Notes under the pieces: model-generated
The model's database searches: none
Told to the model about the DNA's origin: nothing
What the model saw: the letters and a program-made list of their open reading frames with translations, nothing else
IMG/VR virus record: IMGVR_UViG_3300031986_000019
Span: 1 to 30,061 of that record
Reading direction: 5' to 3' (one strand)
Length of the DNA: 30,061 nt
Source of the DNA: a virus
In this document: one piece after another, positions 14,331-21,812 of the stretch
How positions within the stretch are numbered: the first letter of the stretch is position 1
Layout of the letters: every line of letters begins with the position of its first letter
Program-made: the position numbers and the translations under genes

Positions 14331-15605
14331 ATGAGCAAGGAACTGATCGAGAAGCGGGAAAAGCTTGTAGCCGACGCCCGCTCGGCTCTGGATGAGATCA
14401 AGAAGAACACCGACGAGGCTCGCGCCGCCGAACTCGAAAGGCGCCATGATGACATCATGGTCGAGTTCGACAGGGTCGATGGGCAGCTCGCCCGTGAGAA
14501 GCGCATGGCGGATGCACAGAAGCGCATTGACGATGCGGCCGCCGAGGAACGCGCCCGCAACCGGCCGAACCCTGGCGATGGTGAAGGTCGCGGCCAGGAC
14601 GACGGCGACAAGGTCGATTATCGTTCCGCCTTCCATCGCTATGTCCAGGTTGCCGGCGATATGTCGGCCCTCAGCGACGAGGAACGCGCTGCCTTGCGCG
14701 CCGGTGTTGCCCCGAAGGAGGCCCGCGCGCAGACCGCTGGTACTCCCGCCGCCGGCGGCTACACGGTTCCGACCGAGCTCAGCAACCAGATCATCAAGTC
14801 GATGAAGGCCTGGGGGCCGATGTACGACGAGGATATCTGCACGGTGATGAACACCAGCGCAGGTAACCCGATCGACATCCCGACGATCGATGACACCGGC
14901 GTTCCGGTTGTCAAGCATACGGAAGCCGGCGCCGTCACGGACGACGGTGGTTCGGACGCCACCTTCGGCAAGAAGACGCTGAACGCCTATGCCTTCGACA
15001 CCGAATGGGTGAAGTTCTCCTGGGAACTGGCGCAGGACTCGATCTTCAACTTCGAGACGCTTCTTGGCGATCTGCTCGGCCAGCGCCTCGGCCGCCGTGC
15101 CAATCTCGAACTGACCACCGGCGATGGCACCGACGATCCGAACGGCATCGTCACGGCTTCCAGCCTCGGCAAGACTGCCACCGCCACGGCCGCGATCACC
15201 TATGACGAGATCATTGACCTCGTGCATTCGGTCGATCCGGCTTATCGCCAGTCGCCCAAGGTGCGGTTCATGTTCAATGACACCACCCTTGGTGCGCTGC
15301 GGAAGCTGAAGGATGCCGAAAACCGCTACATCTGGACGGCCGGTGACGTTCAAAACGGCGTTCCCGGCTCGATCCTCGGCTACCGCTATTCCATCAACCA
15401 AGCGATGGACAGCCTTGCAGCGGCCAAGAAGGTCATGCTGTTCGGTGACTTCGGCAAATATTTCGTCCGCAAGGTCGGCGGTGTCGTGATGTTCGTCGCC
15501 CGCGAGCGCTTCGCTCCCGATATCGGCCTGCTCGGGCTGATCCGTCTCGACGGCGAGCTTGGCGATACCGCTGCGGTCAAGCACCTCATCACTGCCGCCA
15601 CGTAA
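14331..15605 (+). CDS. Major capsid protein (HK97 fold)
   Basis: A 424-residue capsid precursor. Residues 1-75 form a charged coiled coil (the delta/scaffold domain) and 76-130 a low-complexity linker. The HK97 fold starts near AGGYTVPTEL (141-150). Characteristic segments include the N-arm, the E-loop region around VPVVKHTEAG, the spine helix SIFNFETLLGDLLGQRLGR and the final DIGLLGLIRLDGELGD. The protease encoded just upstream should cut in the RAQTAGTPAAGG area (132-143). The start is fixed by AAGGAG at 14319-14324, six bases before the ATG, one of the strongest in the late region, fitting high expression. Confidence 0.96.
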   Translation: MSKELIEKREKLVADARSALDEIKKNTDEARAAELERRHDDIMVEFDRVDGQLAREKRMADAQKRIDDAAAEERARNRPNPGDGEGRGQDDGDKVDYRSAFHRYVQVAGDMSALSDEERAALRAGVAPKEARAQTAGTPAAGGYTVPTELSNQIIKSMKAWGPMYDEDICTVMNTSAGNPIDIPTIDDTGVPVVKHTEAGAVTDDGGSDATFGKKTLNAYAFDTEWVKFSWELAQDSIFNFETLLGDLLGQRLGRRANLELTTGDGTDDPNGIVTASSLGKTATATAAITYDEIIDLVHSVDPAYRQSPKVRFMFNDTTLGALRKLKDAENRYIWTAGDVQNGVPGSILGYRYSINQAMDSLAAAKKVMLFGDFGKYFVRKVGGVVMFVARERFAPDIGLLGLIRLDGELGDTAAVKHLITAAT

Positions 15606-15620
15606 GTTCGGCTTTGCAAG

Positions 15621-15643
15621 GCGGGCGCTGCAATGGCGCCCGC
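15621..15643 (+). repeat. Perfect 8-bp hairpin between capsid and the next gene
   Basis: GCGGGCGC (15621-15628) and GCGCCCGC (15636-15643) are exact complements around a seven-base loop. No T-run follows, so it is not a standard intrinsic terminator. Its position just after the capsid stop fits an mRNA stabiliser or partial attenuator that keeps capsid expression above that of the downstream genes. The downstream ribosome binding site starts 12 bases later and stays free. Confidence 0.5.
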
Positions 15644-15666
15644 TCTCAAAACCGAAGGAGACGATC

Positions 15667-16032
15667 ATGAAACTGAAAATGCTTGAGAGCATGGCCGGCC
15701 GGGATTTTTCCCTCTCCGTCGGCGAAGTCACAGACCGATTCTCGGACAAGGAGGCGGCGCGTTTCATCAAGGCCGGCCTGGCTGAAAAAGCACCCGTTGA
15801 GCCGGTCAAGAAGCCCGATACGAAAAAGGAATGGGATAACGAGCGCGAGGCGCTCCTTGAGGAAAACGCGCGCCTGATCAGCGAGAATGAGGCCGCCAAG
15901 ACGCGCGAAGCTGAGCTGGTCGTGCAGATCGAAGCTTTGTCGGCGTTCAAGACCGCTGTGGTGGCGGCACTTGGTGAGAATCCTGTTCAGGAAACCACCG
16001 ATGCTGTGGCCCTTCCGGAAATGCGCGGCTGA
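15667..16032 (+). CDS. Unknown head-region protein with coiled coil
   Basis: A 121-residue protein that I do not recognise. Residues 1-40 contain a small compact segment (FSLSVGEVTDRFSDKEAARFIKAGLAE, residues about 14-40) that resembles a short binding motif also seen in other phage head-completion genes. Residues 50-95 form an acidic coiled coil, and the C-terminus is acidic. Start ATG 15667 follows AAGGAG at 15655-15660 with a six-base spacer; longer in-frame starts run back into the capsid gene and the hairpin and are not used. Its position between capsid and connector suggests a head accessory, scaffold-like or capsid-stabilising role, without proof. Confidence 0.78.
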   Translation: MKLKMLESMAGRDFSLSVGEVTDRFSDKEAARFIKAGLAEKAPVEPVKKPDTKKEWDNEREALLEENARLISENEAAKTREAELVVQIEALSAFKTAVVAALGENPVQETTDAVALPEMRG

Positions 16033-16034
16033 TC

Positions 16035-16577
16035 ATGTGGTATCCGTCGACAGTCACGGTCGCGCCAACTACGGAGCCGGTCGCGCTCGACCAGGCGAAG
16101 CAGCAATGCATCGTCGACACCACGGACGATGACACGCTACTAGGCAGGCTGATCAAGGCGGCTCGTGCGCATGTCGAGGAATACTGCAACGCCCGCTGGG
16201 CCGAGCAGACAATCGTGTCGAAATGCGACAGTTTTGCCGACTTCGCACGTCTCTCGGAAGGCCCGCTGAATTCGGTCACGTCGATTTCCTATGTCGATCC
16301 TGCGGGTGAGACGCAGACCCTCGATGCTGCGGTCTATGAAGCGCGCAAGGACGGGCTTGAACCATCCGTCGGGCTCAAGTCGGGTCAGACATGGCCGCGT
16401 ATCCTGTTCGGCTCGCGGATTACGTTGACAGCGGTCTATGGCGGATCGGTGCCTGAGAGCGTCCAGCACGCAATGCTGATATGGATCGAGGACGCCTACC
16501 TGAACCGAGAAAACGCAGAGCGCCTTGCGTTGACGGTGTTCGATTCGCTGCTGTGCAATCACAGGCGGGGTGCGTGA
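16035..16577 (+). CDS. Head-tail connector protein (gp6-like)
   Basis: A 180-residue adaptor that docks beneath the portal ring. It has the gp6/gp15-like pattern: an opening strand (VTVAPTTEPVALDQAKQQCIVD, residues about 7-28) with helix, then DDDTLLGRLIKAARAHVEEYCNA (31-53). A beta part follows with WPRILFGSRITLTAVYGG, then a C-terminal helix VPESVQHAMLIWIEDAYLNRE. It begins two bases after the previous stop and ends sharing one base with the next start. Gene order (portal, protease, capsid, connector, closure) supports it. Confidence 0.88.
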   Translation: MWYPSTVTVAPTTEPVALDQAKQQCIVDTTDDDTLLGRLIKAARAHVEEYCNARWAEQTIVSKCDSFADFARLSEGPLNSVTSISYVDPAGETQTLDAAVYEARKDGLEPSVGLKSGQTWPRILFGSRITLTAVYGGSVPESVQHAMLIWIEDAYLNRENAERLALTVFDSLLCNHRRGA

Positions 16578-16921
16578 TGGAAAAGCGCGGTGCGGGCGAT
16601 CTGTTCTATCGCGTCGCCTTCGACAAGCGCGCCGAGGTCGAAGACGGCTACGGCAACACGGTTTCCGGATGGGTCGAGCAATTTCAGTCCCGAGCCGCCT
16701 ATCGCCACCTGCGCGGTGGCGAAAGCGTCATGGCCGGCCGCTTGGCGGGAAAGCACACCCAGATTGTCACAGTGCGTGCCTCGTCACAGACGCGGGCTGT
16801 CACGACTGACTGGCGAGTTCGGGATGTTCGCAACAGCGATGTCTTTAACATTCGCGACGTCACCCATGAGGCCGATCGGCAGTGGATCTCGCTGCTCGTC
16901 GAAAAGGGAGCGGCAACCTGA
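16577..16921 (+). CDS. Head closure / head-tail joining protein
   Basis: A 114-residue beta-rich protein of the SPP1 gp16 / phage head-tail joining family, which seals the filled head. Marks are the N-terminal RVAFDKRAEVEDGYGNTVSGW (residues about 12-32), the central RHLRGGESVMAGRLAGKHT and the strand WRVRDVRNSDVFNIRDV. The family's usual length is about 110 residues. I chose ATG 16577, overlapping the upstream stop as TGATG with a GGCGGGG motif before it; an earlier in-frame start lies inside the connector gene. Confidence 0.85.
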   Translation: MEKRGAGDLFYRVAFDKRAEVEDGYGNTVSGWVEQFQSRAAYRHLRGGESVMAGRLAGKHTQIVTVRASSQTRAVTTDWRVRDVRNSDVFNIRDVTHEADRQWISLLVEKGAAT

Positions 16922-17112
16922 TGGCCTGGGTCACCTTCACCGCAGATTTCGATTTCTCGCCGGCCGCTCGCAAGGGGACGGTGACGCTCGCCTACAAGGC
17001 CGGCACTACCGCGAACGTGACGCGCGAATGCCTGGAGCAGGCAGTGGCCGCTGGGAAGGCTACGCGAACCACGGCGCCGAAGAGACATCCGGTTGAAAAT
17101 CCAGAACCTTGA
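16921..17112 (+). CDS. Small conserved-looking head/tail protein (63 aa)
   Basis: A 63-residue protein beginning MAWVTFTADFDFSP. It has a compact beta segment (residues 1-30), a helix with TRECLEQAVAAGKA (34-47) and a basic tail. I recall similar tiny proteins in rhizobial phages at this place in the order, but know no function. The start shares one base with the preceding stop (TGATG) and its end overlaps the next gene by 20 bases, both consistent with a real gene in a packed operon. Confidence 0.7.
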   Translation: MAWVTFTADFDFSPAARKGTVTLAYKAGTTANVTRECLEQAVAAGKATRTTAPKRHPVENPEP

Positions 17113-17518
17113 GCGCTTCAAGCGCAAGCTGGCGGCCATGCCGGTAGCCGCGAAGGACGAAATTCGGACGGCCATCGGGGCGAGCGCCGACGAAATCGTG
17201 GATCTGATGAAGCGCCTGGTGCCCGTCGACAAGGGCGACCTTCGCGACAGCATCGCATGGACGTGGGGCGCGCCGCCCAAGGGCACGACAGTCCTGGCGA
17301 CAACGTCACGCGGTGCCGCGGCGGACGCCGGCCTTGTTGCGACGATCTATGCCGGCGGGGGTGATGCCTTTCATGCGTTCTGGGTCGAGTTCGGCACGGT
17401 CAACATGATGGCTCATCCGTTCTTTTTCCCAGCCTTCCGTGTCGGCAAGAAACGGGCTCGGTCGCGCATCACACGGGCGACCACCAAGGCAGCGAAGAAA
17501 GTGGCGGCAGGCGGATGA
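17093..17518 (+). CDS. HK97 gp10-like tail completion/neck protein
   Basis: A 141-residue protein of the HK97 gp10 family, an adaptor in the neck of siphoviruses. The family order is present: an opening helix (LERFKRKLAAMP, residues 5-16), DEIVDLMKRLVPVDKGDLRDSI (33-54), a beta part and HAFWVEFGTVNMMAHPFFFPAF (93-114), with a basic C-terminal helix. The start is TTG at 17093. The next ATG would remove the conserved first helix, so TTG is preferred although the ribosome binding motif is weak (AAGAGA). It overlaps the next gene by ATGA. Confidence 0.88.
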   Translation: MKIQNLERFKRKLAAMPVAAKDEIRTAIGASADEIVDLMKRLVPVDKGDLRDSIAWTWGAPPKGTTVLATTSRGAAADAGLVATIYAGGGDAFHAFWVEFGTVNMMAHPFFFPAFRVGKKRARSRITRATTKAAKKVAAGG

Positions 17519-17901
17519 TCGGCGCGGAAATCCAGAAAGCAATCCACGACGCTCTCAAGGTGAGCCCCGCCATTGCAGGCGGGCGCATCTATGACCGCGT
17601 GCCAGAAAACCCGACATACCCGTATATCGGGATTGGTGACGAGCAGACCCTCGACGATGGCAACGCTTGTGACGACGGCTGGGAGGTCTTCGCCGATGTC
17701 CATGTCTGGTCGCAGGCGGTCGGCTTCCCCGAGGCGAAGGGGCTTGTTGCGGCCATTGTGCCGCGTCTCGTCGCCATTAGCGCCGTGCCCGGCTTCACCG
17801 TCATAGCGGCCGAAGTCGAGAACACCCGCGTGTTTCGCGATCCCGATGGCCTGACGAGCCGCGGGGTCATTTCAGTGCGTTTCGTCATCAACCCGGCCTG
17901 A
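17515..17901 (+). CDS. Tail terminator/completion protein (DUF3168)
   Basis: A 128-residue DUF3168 protein, the family that caps the tail tube at the head-proximal end. It has the opening helix IGAEIQKAIHDALKVSP (2-18), the motif GGRIYDRVPENPTYPYIGIGD (22-42), a central strand WEVFADVHVWSQ and a final RGVISVRFVIN strand. The length is typical. Its start overlaps the gp10-like stop (ATGA). The following tail tube gene has its own ribosome binding site, as expected for a highly expressed protein. Confidence 0.9.
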   Translation: MIGAEIQKAIHDALKVSPAIAGGRIYDRVPENPTYPYIGIGDEQTLDDGNACDDGWEVFADVHVWSQAVGFPEAKGLVAAIVPRLVAISAVPGFTVIAAEVENTRVFRDPDGLTSRGVISVRFVINPA

Positions 17902-17928
17902 CGGCCACCCACATAGGAGCTTTCAGCT

Positions 17929-18387
17929 ATGGCAACCGTAAAGGCCATGAACGGCACGTCTTTGCTCGTCCAGATCGGAGACGGCGCCACCCCTACCGAA
18001 GCATTCGCGCATGACTGTCTGATCAATACCGAGCGCGGCATCCAGTTTCAGTCTGAAACGAACCGCCAGGTAATCCCCGACTGTGACGCGCCCGACAGCG
18101 CCGCCTGGTCGGTGGTGAACAAGGACAGCTTTTCGGCGACCATCACCGGCTCCGGCATGCTGCATACCCCGAGCATCAAGGATTGGGCCGACTGGTTTGC
18201 CAGCGACGACGCCAAGAACGTCCGGGTGTTGCTCAACGGCGTCACGCTCGTCAACGGCGGCGGTCACTGGGCCGGCTCGTTCAAGCTGACCGGCTGGGAA
18301 GTCACCGGCACCCGCAACGAGAAGGCCACGGTTTCGGTCACGCTCGAAAGCGACGGCGTTGTCACCTGGGTTGATGCTTCCGCATGA
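17929..18387 (+). CDS. Major tail tube protein
   Basis: A 152-residue tail tube protein that polymerises around the tape measure. It shows the beta-sandwich pattern of the family, with MNGTSLLVQIGDG (7-19), a central SAWSVVNKDSFSATITGSG-type strand pair (from about residue 58) and the closing VTGTRNEKATVSVTLESDGVVTW. AGGAG at 17915-17919 lies nine bases before ATG 17929, and this gene is one of the few here with an independent strong start, fitting high demand. Position after DUF3168 and before the chaperone genes is canonical. Confidence 0.9.
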   Translation: MATVKAMNGTSLLVQIGDGATPTEAFAHDCLINTERGIQFQSETNRQVIPDCDAPDSAAWSVVNKDSFSATITGSGMLHTPSIKDWADWFASDDAKNVRVLLNGVTLVNGGGHWAGSFKLTGWEVTGTRNEKATVSVTLESDGVVTWVDASA

Positions 18388-18788
18388 GCCGGCACGCCGC
18401 AATTGAACTGGACTGGGCGGATGGCACCTACACCTTCCGCCTCGGCCTCGACCAGATCGAAGAACTGGAGCGCAGGCGCGACCTCAGTATCTTCGAGGTG
18501 GCCAAACGGCTATCGCCCGAGGTCAGGCAGGCTCGTTCAACTGACATCAGCGAGACCTTGCGCTTGGGCCTCATTGGCGGCGGCATGACGCCCGTCGATG
18601 CGCTGGTGAAAGTCAGGATATATGTTGACGAGCGCCCGCTCGATGAAAACCGTGACACCGCCTATGCCATCGTCCTGGCCGGCCTGATGCGTGTCCATTC
18701 GAGCGAGGTGGAGAAGCCATCGGGGGAAGCTCAGGCGGCGGGGTCGAGCGCATCGACTTCGCCGCCATCTACGGAAACGCGGCCCTGA
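18384..18788 (+). CDS. Tail assembly chaperone, GTA gp10-like (zero frame)
   Basis: A 134-residue protein of the gene-transfer-agent gp10 family (GTA_gp10). Residues 1-108 carry the conserved part: IELDWADGTYTFRLGLDQI, ELERRRDLSIFEVAKRL, and the helix ISETLRLGLIGGGM with TPVDALVKVRIYVDERPL. The last 25 residues are a serine/threonine/proline-rich tail that looks unlike the rest. In tailed phages this place encodes the G protein of the G/GT pair, and the -1 frame beneath the tail is open and protein-like, so the tail may be bypassed by frameshifting. It overlaps the tube gene by ATGA. Confidence 0.85.
   Translation: MSRHAAIELDWADGTYTFRLGLDQIEELERRRDLSIFEVAKRLSPEVRQARSTDISETLRLGLIGGGMTPVDALVKVRIYVDERPLDENRDTAYAIVLAGLMRVHSSEVEKPSGEAQAAGSSASTSPPSTETRP
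18722..18743 (+). other. Candidate -1 ribosomal frameshift site in the tail chaperone
   Basis: Two G-runs allow a GGG codon to slip back onto GGG: 18722-18726 (zero-frame GGG at 18723-18725, followed by GAA) and 18740-18743 (zero-frame GGG at 18741-18743). Slipping at either would join gp10 residues 1-114 or 1-120 to the -1 frame, which runs on without a stop to 18937. The site does not match the ideal X-XXY-YYZ heptamer in the A site, so the exact slip point is uncertain. The -1 frame holds a conserved-looking segment (VERIDFAAIYGNAL, 18743-18787) upstream of the only ATG, which argues for its translation. Confidence 0.5.
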
Positions 18789-18937
18789 TGGGTGTTCAGA
18801 ACGTAGGCTCTCTGTCGCTTGGCCAATGGGCCGCGATCTGTCGTCATCGCACCAAAGCGAATAGCGAGGCGAAGCCAGACGCCCCGACCGAAGACGAGTT
18901 CGACGCCGCAGTGATGGCCGCCAGGGGTGCGATCTAA
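18788..18937 (+). CDS. Second tail assembly chaperone frame (rcc01693-like, 49 aa from ATG)
   Basis: The frame from ATG 18788 to the stop at 18935-18937 encodes 49 residues with the pattern of the small GTA/phage tail chaperone: SLSLGQWAAICRH (8-20), an alanine/lysine linker and a final PTEDEFDAAVMAARG (33-47). The ATG shares bases with the gp10-like stop (TGATG), so it could be translated by re-initiation. In relatives the protein begins earlier with a motif like IDFAAIYG; that motif is encoded in the same frame upstream of the ATG (about 18752-18775) without a start codon. A -1 frameshift from the gp10-like gene therefore probably makes the full form. This gene is easily missed because of its size. 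Confidence 0.72.
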   Translation: MGVQNVGSLSLGQWAAICRHRTKANSEAKPDAPTEDEFDAAVMAARGAI

Positions 18938-18971
18938 GGCAATCGCACCAGAATTCTGCTCCGATCTCTGG

Positions 18972-19328
18972 CTATTCCAGCGGTGGGTTTTGGGCCACCC
19001 GTAGGATACGGCCCCCTCCGTACCAGATCCGGTAGCCGTTTGCGCAATCCACAAACACCACGATTTGGTCAGCGGTGGACCTATCCGAATAGTCGCTGGA
19101 GAGAACCCGGTTGCACTTGGTCTCTTTGGCCATCTCGTTTGCGGCAGCGACCCGAACGGCTTGAATGTCATTCAATACGAACTTCTTGCCGTATTTAGCG
19201 AAAAGCTTCGGGTAGTTGGCTGCGTCATACGGCCGAAGATCGGCCGACTGAAGTTTTGCATTTTGGTCGGCCGATACTTGGCCGACGCTGGCGACTGCCA
19301 GCAAGACTGCGACAGCAACAAATTTCAC
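18972..19328 (-). CDS. Secreted cargo protein with a likely disulfide
   Basis: A 118-residue exported protein on the minus strand inside the tail operon. Residues 1-20 are a clean signal peptide (MKFVAVAVLL core, cleavage after VSA). The mature part is mixed with two cysteines only, C72 and C95, which could form a disulfide in the periplasm, and a C-terminal DQIVVFVDCANGYRIWYGG segment (88-106). I do not recognise a named family. The start is GTG (complement of 19326-19328), with GGGGA seven bases upstream. A weak promoter for it could lie inside the tape measure gene (TTCAAG, 16 bases, TCTACT on the minus strand, 19383-19356). It is a moron: transcription opposes the tail operon, and its start is 16 bases from the tape measure ATG. 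Confidence 0.78.
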   Translation of the reverse strand: MKFVAVAVLLAVASVGQVSADQNAKLQSADLRPYDAANYPKLFAKYGKKFVLNDIQAVRVAAANEMAKETKCNRVLSSDYSDRSTADQIVVFVDCANGYRIWYGGGRILRVAQNPPLE

Positions 19329-19344
19329 GGGACGGTCCCCCTAC

Positions 19345-21459
19345 ATGGCTATTCAAGTAGAACGCATGGTTGCGATCCTTGAAGCTCGTCTCGACAAATA
19401 CGAGAAGGGCTTGGCGAAGGCAGCCAGCACGACAAACCGGCAATTTACAGCCATTGAACGTCGCGGCAAGGTGATGGAGTCTAGGCTCGCCAATGTTGGA
19501 GCGGGCGTTCTCGGGTCCCTGGCAGCCGGTGCTTCACTTCGTGGGGCGCAACAACTGCTGGATGCGGCCACGCGGATTGACAACGCGCTCAAGGTGGCCG
19601 GGCTATCAGGCGATGAGCTAAACGCCGTCTACGGTCGCCTATACGCGAGCGCGCAAAAGAATGCTGCGCCGTTGGAGAGCTTGGTTACGCTCTATAGCCG
19701 AGCGGCGCTTGTACAAAAAGAGCTTGGCGTCTCGACTGACCAGCTCCTTGGCTTCACTGACAACATTGCACTTGCGCTGCGTGTAGCCGGCACTGACGCG
19801 CAATCTGCGTCCGGCGCGCTGCTGCAGTTGTCCCAGGCGCTTGGCTCTGGTGTCGTCCGGGCCGAGGAGTTCAATTCCATCCTTGAGGGCGCACCGACGA
19901 TCCTTCAGGCCGCGGCTGCGGGTATCAAACAGGCTGAAGGCAGTGTTGCGAAGCTCAGGCAAATCATGCTCGACGGCGGGTTGTCGTCGAGAGCGCTGTT
20001 TGATGGCGTCGCCGCCGGGGCCGTCGTCCTCGAGGATAAGGTCGCAGGCAGCAGCCTGACCATTTCGCAGGCGTTGGAGAACCTGCAAACGGAACTGGTG
20101 AACACCGCCAGGGAATTCAATAAGTCGACCGGTGCTAGCACAAGGTTGGCCCAAGCGTTGACCGATGTCGTCATCCCAGCCATCGGCGAACTCGGGGGTA
20201 TCTTCACAGCGATCAGCGAAGGGCCGCTTGGCCAATTTGTCGGCCTTGTGTCAACGGCGACTGACAAGGTTCTGCAGTTGGCAGCAGATATCGGCAGCAT
20301 GACCGGTCTCGATAAGATTGGCGGCAATCCGTATATCGGCCAGGGGCGAATTCAGGACCGTATTGACGGTGCCTTCGCCGGCACAACCTATTCGACCCCC
20401 AAGGGTGGCAGAGCGCCAACCGACATTGGCACGATCCGCACTCCGAATGCCATTGATCTGGCGGACCAAAAGTACAAACCGGCTGCGGACAGCAAGGGTG
20501 GCGGCGGCAGGTCTACGCGCACCCGGCAGAACGATTATCAGCGCGAAATCGAGCAGATCAAGGAGCGCACGGCCGCCATCCAAGCCGAGACGGCAGCCAT
20601 GGCCGGCATCAACCCCCTGGTCAATGACTACGGCTATGCGCTGGAAAAGGCGCGCACGGCGCAGGATTTGCTTACCGCGGCCAAGCGCGCCGGGATCGCC
20701 ATCACACCGGAATTGAAAGCTCAGATCGACCAGCTGGCAGATGGCTACGCAAGCGCGAGCGCAGCGGCAGAGCAGCTGGCCGAAAGCCAGGATCGTGCGC
20801 GGGAGATTGCGGAGGATTTCCGGGGCGTTGGAAAGGACGTGCTTGGTGGCTTCATCAGCGATCTGCGCGCCGGCAAGGATGCATCTGAAGCGCTCGCCAA
20901 CGCGATGAACAAGGTCTTGGACAAGCTGGCCGAGATCGGCCTCAACAGCGTTTTCGACAACCTGTTTTCCTCCGGCGGTGGTGGTTTCATTCAAGCTCTG
21001 CTCGGTGGCTCGAAAAGCGCCTTCACCTTCGCGCCCGGCATGGGGTTGTGGTCCAGCGGCGGCTATACCGGCCCGGGCGGCAAATACCAGCCGGCCGGTG
21101 TCGTCCATAAGGGCGAGTATGTCTTCGACCAGGCGTCTGTTCGCGCAGCTGGCGGGCCGGCCACGTTGGATGCGTTGCGCCAATCGATCAGAGGTTATGC
21201 GAACGGTGGCTATGTGGGATTGTCACCACGAGCATCGCAGCCGCGCCCGGCAAGCGCACCGCAGCCAGGCAATGGCACCGTGGTCAACATCATCGACAAC
21301 GCCGGCGTAGAGAAGCGCACTGAACGCCGCCGCGGGCCTGACGGCAGCGACATCATCGACATTGTCGTTGAGCGCGTGAAGGGCGACTTGGCTGGGGGCG
21401 GGTTCGACAAGGCAATGGGTGGGCGCTTCGGGGCTCTTCCGAAGAAGGTGACGCGATGA
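19345..21459 (+). CDS. Tape measure protein
   Basis: A 704-residue tape measure that fixes tail length and helps DNA entry. The N-terminal 230 residues match the lambda-type tape measure domain: an opening helix with RMVAILEARLDKYEKGLAKA, the segment LLDAATRIDNALKVAGLSGDEL, and LQLSQALGSGVVRAEEFNSILEGAPTI split by variable residues. The middle holds low-complexity and coiled-coil parts. The C-terminus has the phage motif VVHKGEYVFDQASVRAAGG and the repeated glycine motif. At about 0.15 nm per residue the tail would be near 100 nm (a general rule). No ribosome binding motif is visible before the ATG, which sits 16 bases from a divergent cargo gene. Confidence 0.92.
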   Translation: MAIQVERMVAILEARLDKYEKGLAKAASTTNRQFTAIERRGKVMESRLANVGAGVLGSLAAGASLRGAQQLLDAATRIDNALKVAGLSGDELNAVYGRLYASAQKNAAPLESLVTLYSRAALVQKELGVSTDQLLGFTDNIALALRVAGTDAQSASGALLQLSQALGSGVVRAEEFNSILEGAPTILQAAAAGIKQAEGSVAKLRQIMLDGGLSSRALFDGVAAGAVVLEDKVAGSSLTISQALENLQTELVNTAREFNKSTGASTRLAQALTDVVIPAIGELGGIFTAISEGPLGQFVGLVSTATDKVLQLAADIGSMTGLDKIGGNPYIGQGRIQDRIDGAFAGTTYSTPKGGRAPTDIGTIRTPNAIDLADQKYKPAADSKGGGGRSTRTRQNDYQREIEQIKERTAAIQAETAAMAGINPLVNDYGYALEKARTAQDLLTAAKRAGIAITPELKAQIDQLADGYASASAAAEQLAESQDRAREIAEDFRGVGKDVLGGFISDLRAGKDASEALANAMNKVLDKLAEIGLNSVFDNLFSSGGGGFIQALLGGSKSAFTFAPGMGLWSSGGYTGPGGKYQPAGVVHKGEYVFDQASVRAAGGPATLDALRQSIRGYANGGYVGLSPRASQPRPASAPQPGNGTVVNIIDNAGVEKRTERRRGPDGSDIIDIVVERVKGDLAGGGFDKAMGGRFGALPKKVTR

Positions 21460-21812
21460 CTGCCTCCTGGCCCCTGTCTCTTCCACAGTGCGCGCTCTTG
21501 GAACACGAGGAGACAGCGCGCGGTTCTACTGTTTCGTTCGAGCCGGAGAGCGGCCCGCCGATCAGCCGGCGCCGCTCTTCAGTATGGCTCTCGGAGTTTC
21601 CAGTCACCTTCAGGATGGTTGGTGCTCAGGTCGCGACATTCGAGACATTCGTGCGCCAGACGATTGTCGGCGGCACGCTGCCCTTCATCATGCAGCACCC
21701 CAGAACGCGGTTGAGCGTCGAAGTCCGAATGGTTGGCGAAAGGCCGTATACGATCCGTCGCAATGGTCCCAACAGGTGGGACGTCACATTCAATGCGCTG
21801 GTGGTTGAATGA
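21456..21812 (+). CDS. Minor tail protein (118 aa), unrecognised
   Basis: A 118-residue beta-rich protein lying between the tape measure and a DUF1833 gene, overlapping both by ATGA. Noticeable segments are SRRRSSVWLSEFPVTFRM (about 38-55) and PYTIRRNGPNRWDVTFNALVVE at the C-terminus, a pattern of two strands around RWDV that I associate with distal tail proteins of GTA-like phages. I cannot name the family securely. The position fits a distal tail or tail-tip subunit that closes the tube below the tape measure. Confidence 0.78.
   Translation: MTASWPLSLPQCALLEHEETARGSTVSFEPESGPPISRRRSSVWLSEFPVTFRMVGAQVATFETFVRQTIVGGTLPFIMQHPRTRLSVEVRMVGERPYTIRRNGPNRWDVTFNALVVE

Noticed and set aside
14127-15950. 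A 607-codon open frame on the minus strand across protease and capsid genes
   Set aside because: It is fully antisense to secure HK97 genes. Long antisense frames are expected in GC-rich coding DNA, and the peptide is rich in arginine/valine repeats without a recognisable domain.
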